This document shows, one piece after another, positions 13,090 to 13,761 of a stretch of DNA of 13,761 bases. The translations under genes were made by a program, and so were the position numbers. Within the stretch, counting starts at the first letter, position 1; each line of letters starts with the position of its first letter. The DNA lies in assembly GCA_031390045.1 (NCBI GenBank), contig JANMTB010000119.1, positions 1 through 13,761 of the forward strand, read 5' to 3'. This DNA comes from Aalborgiella sp031390045 (GTDB lineage Bacteria > Pseudomonadota > Gammaproteobacteria > Burkholderiales > Burkholderiaceae_C). The notes beneath the pieces are model-generated. The model did no database searches and had not been told where the DNA came from. It was given only the letters and a program-made list of their open reading frames with translations.

Positions 13090-13599
13090 TTAAATGGGAT
13101 AGATAAGTGAGTTGGCGATCATTTCACTGTCATAAACGCACAATCGAGACTCGAATTTCAAACCATCAGGTTTGCGCACAATCACATCACGGTAAAAGCC
13201 GACGTTGTAGACGGTTGATTCACCGTCTAATTTGGTTCGCAAGACCGCATAATTAGCCTCTGAAAAAATGCGTTCACCATGCATATCATTAGTCACAGCG
13301 GTGATACGGGGTGCGCCCACAATATGCCTTTGATAATAGGGGTCGTGATACAGCGTTTCCTTCACGGCATAGACGCGGTCGCGTAGCATGGCTTTGCTAT
13401 CAAACGCCAGCAAGCACAGCGGCAGACCTTGCTCGAAGTTTTCACGCGGTTGTAACCGATAGCTGCCCTCATCAACAAAAAAATCAGGCCATTGCTCCCA
13501 CCGATCTGAATCGCATGCCATGGCGTAGTCGTTATAAAGATTAACCAGCTCGAAGTAAGTTTGGAAATCGATCATGCTATTGATCGTGTTATTGCTCAT
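13090..13599 (-). CDS. Aromatic-ring-hydroxylating dioxygenase, beta subunit
   Basis: This 169-residue small subunit (PF00866, SnoaL-like fold) starts at ATG 13599 with GGGGGA upstream inside the end of the alpha gene. Recognisable blocks are LYNDYAMACDSDRWEQWPDF, then FDSKAMLRDRVYAVKE, YQRHIVG, and a final CVYDSEMIANSLIYPI. The AMLRDRV and RHIVG blocks and the length are closest to beta subunits of salicylate 5-hydroxylase (NagH), anthranilate and terephthalate dioxygenases. The protein is structural within an alpha3beta3 oxygenase and shapes the substrate pocket indirectly. It starts two bases after the alpha stop, so the two are translationally coupled. The substrate is probably an aromatic carboxylic acid, which is an inference from the subgroup. 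Confidence 0.93.
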   Translation of the reverse strand: MSNNTINSMIDFQTYFELVNLYNDYAMACDSDRWEQWPDFFVDEGSYRLQPRENFEQGLPLCLLAFDSKAMLRDRVYAVKETLYHDPYYQRHIVGAPRITAVTNDMHGERIFSEANYAVLRTKLDGESTVYNVGFYRDVIVRKPDGLKFESRLCVYDSEMIANSLIYPI

Positions 13600-13601
13600 A
13601 T

Positions 13602-13761
13602 TTATTCCCCCATGACCTTACGCCAGTAGGCATACATGCCTCGAATAAGCGTTTCGGTGACCATGTGGTCGGTATCAGCAATGTCATGGCCACCCATTTC
13701 GACAACCGTGCGATGTGAGGGTTTCTGCTCAAAACTTTCTTGCGACCATTCAATTACCTCA
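13602..13761 (-). CDS. Aromatic-ring-hydroxylating dioxygenase, alpha subunit (C-terminal 53 residues only)
   Basis: The frame is open from the right edge to the TAA at 13602-13604 and gives 53 residues. The stretch VVEMGGHDIADTDHMVTE and the following LIRGMYAYWRKVMGE ending are the characteristic C-terminus of NagG/AndAc/TphA2-type large subunits. The Rieske and mononuclear iron domains lie outside the window. Its position just ahead of the beta and ferredoxin genes supports the assignment and gives the order alpha, beta, ferredoxin. The substrate cannot be told from this fragment. Confidence 0.88.
   Translation of the reverse strand, partial: EVIEWSQESFEQKPSHRTVVEMGGHDIADTDHMVTETLIRGMYAYWRKVMGE

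Noticed and set aside
1..13761. Signs of mobile elements, CRISPR arrays, tRNA or rRNA genes
   Set aside because: No transposase or integrase frames, spaced direct repeats, or RNA gene signatures were seen on either strand.

Overview
The window looks like part of an aromatic-acid catabolic island from a betaproteobacterium, probably Burkholderiales. The grounds are an orphan Bug/TctC receptor, feruloyl-CoA synthetase next to a crotonase, an NagG/NagH-like ring hydroxylase, and a branched-chain-type (HAAT) ABC importer. GC looks to be in the high 40s by eye, lower than many relatives. No rRNA, tRNA, CRISPR or insertion sequence was seen. Genus and species cannot be fixed from the sequence.

Layout. 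(1) Positions 1-1724, minus strand: an amidohydrolase, then a beta-hydroxyacid dehydrogenase that runs off the left edge. (2) Positions 1725-1842: a compact divergent control region. (3) Positions 1843-7897, plus strand: a crotonase, feruloyl-CoA synthetase, a Bug-type periplasmic receptor, a tannase/feruloyl esterase/MHETase-type lipoprotein, and a MarR regulator. (4) Positions 13761-7894, minus strand: the end of a Rieske dioxygenase alpha subunit, its beta subunit, a Rieske ferredoxin, a periplasmic binding protein, and LivH, LivM, LivG and LivF. Blocks 3 and 4 meet tail to tail with a 4-base overlap.

Working model. The exported esterase releases an aromatic acid from an ester. The ABC importer and/or the Bug receptor bring aromatic acids in. 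Feruloyl-CoA synthetase activates a 4-hydroxycinnamate, and the crotonase hydrates the side chain. The crotonase has the two-glutamate active site of a true enoyl-CoA hydratase, not the pattern of the hydratase/lyase that makes vanillin directly. No vanillin dehydrogenase is visible, while an NAD(P)-linked dehydrogenase and a metal-dependent amidohydrolase lie just across the divergent promoter. Together these fit side-chain removal by oxidation and hydrolysis (CouLMNO-like beta-oxidative deacetylation) better than the retro-aldol route. This is an inference and is the most interesting reading of the window. The ring hydroxylase would act on a downstream or parallel aromatic acid, and the ABC importer may serve it instead of the cinnamate branch.

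Other points of note: a perfect 12-bp inverted repeat that folds over the dehydrogenase start codon, a 27% GC patch inside the feruloyl-CoA synthetase gene, a ten-cysteine pattern in the esterase that matches MHETase, and a strong hairpin between the binding-protein gene and livH.
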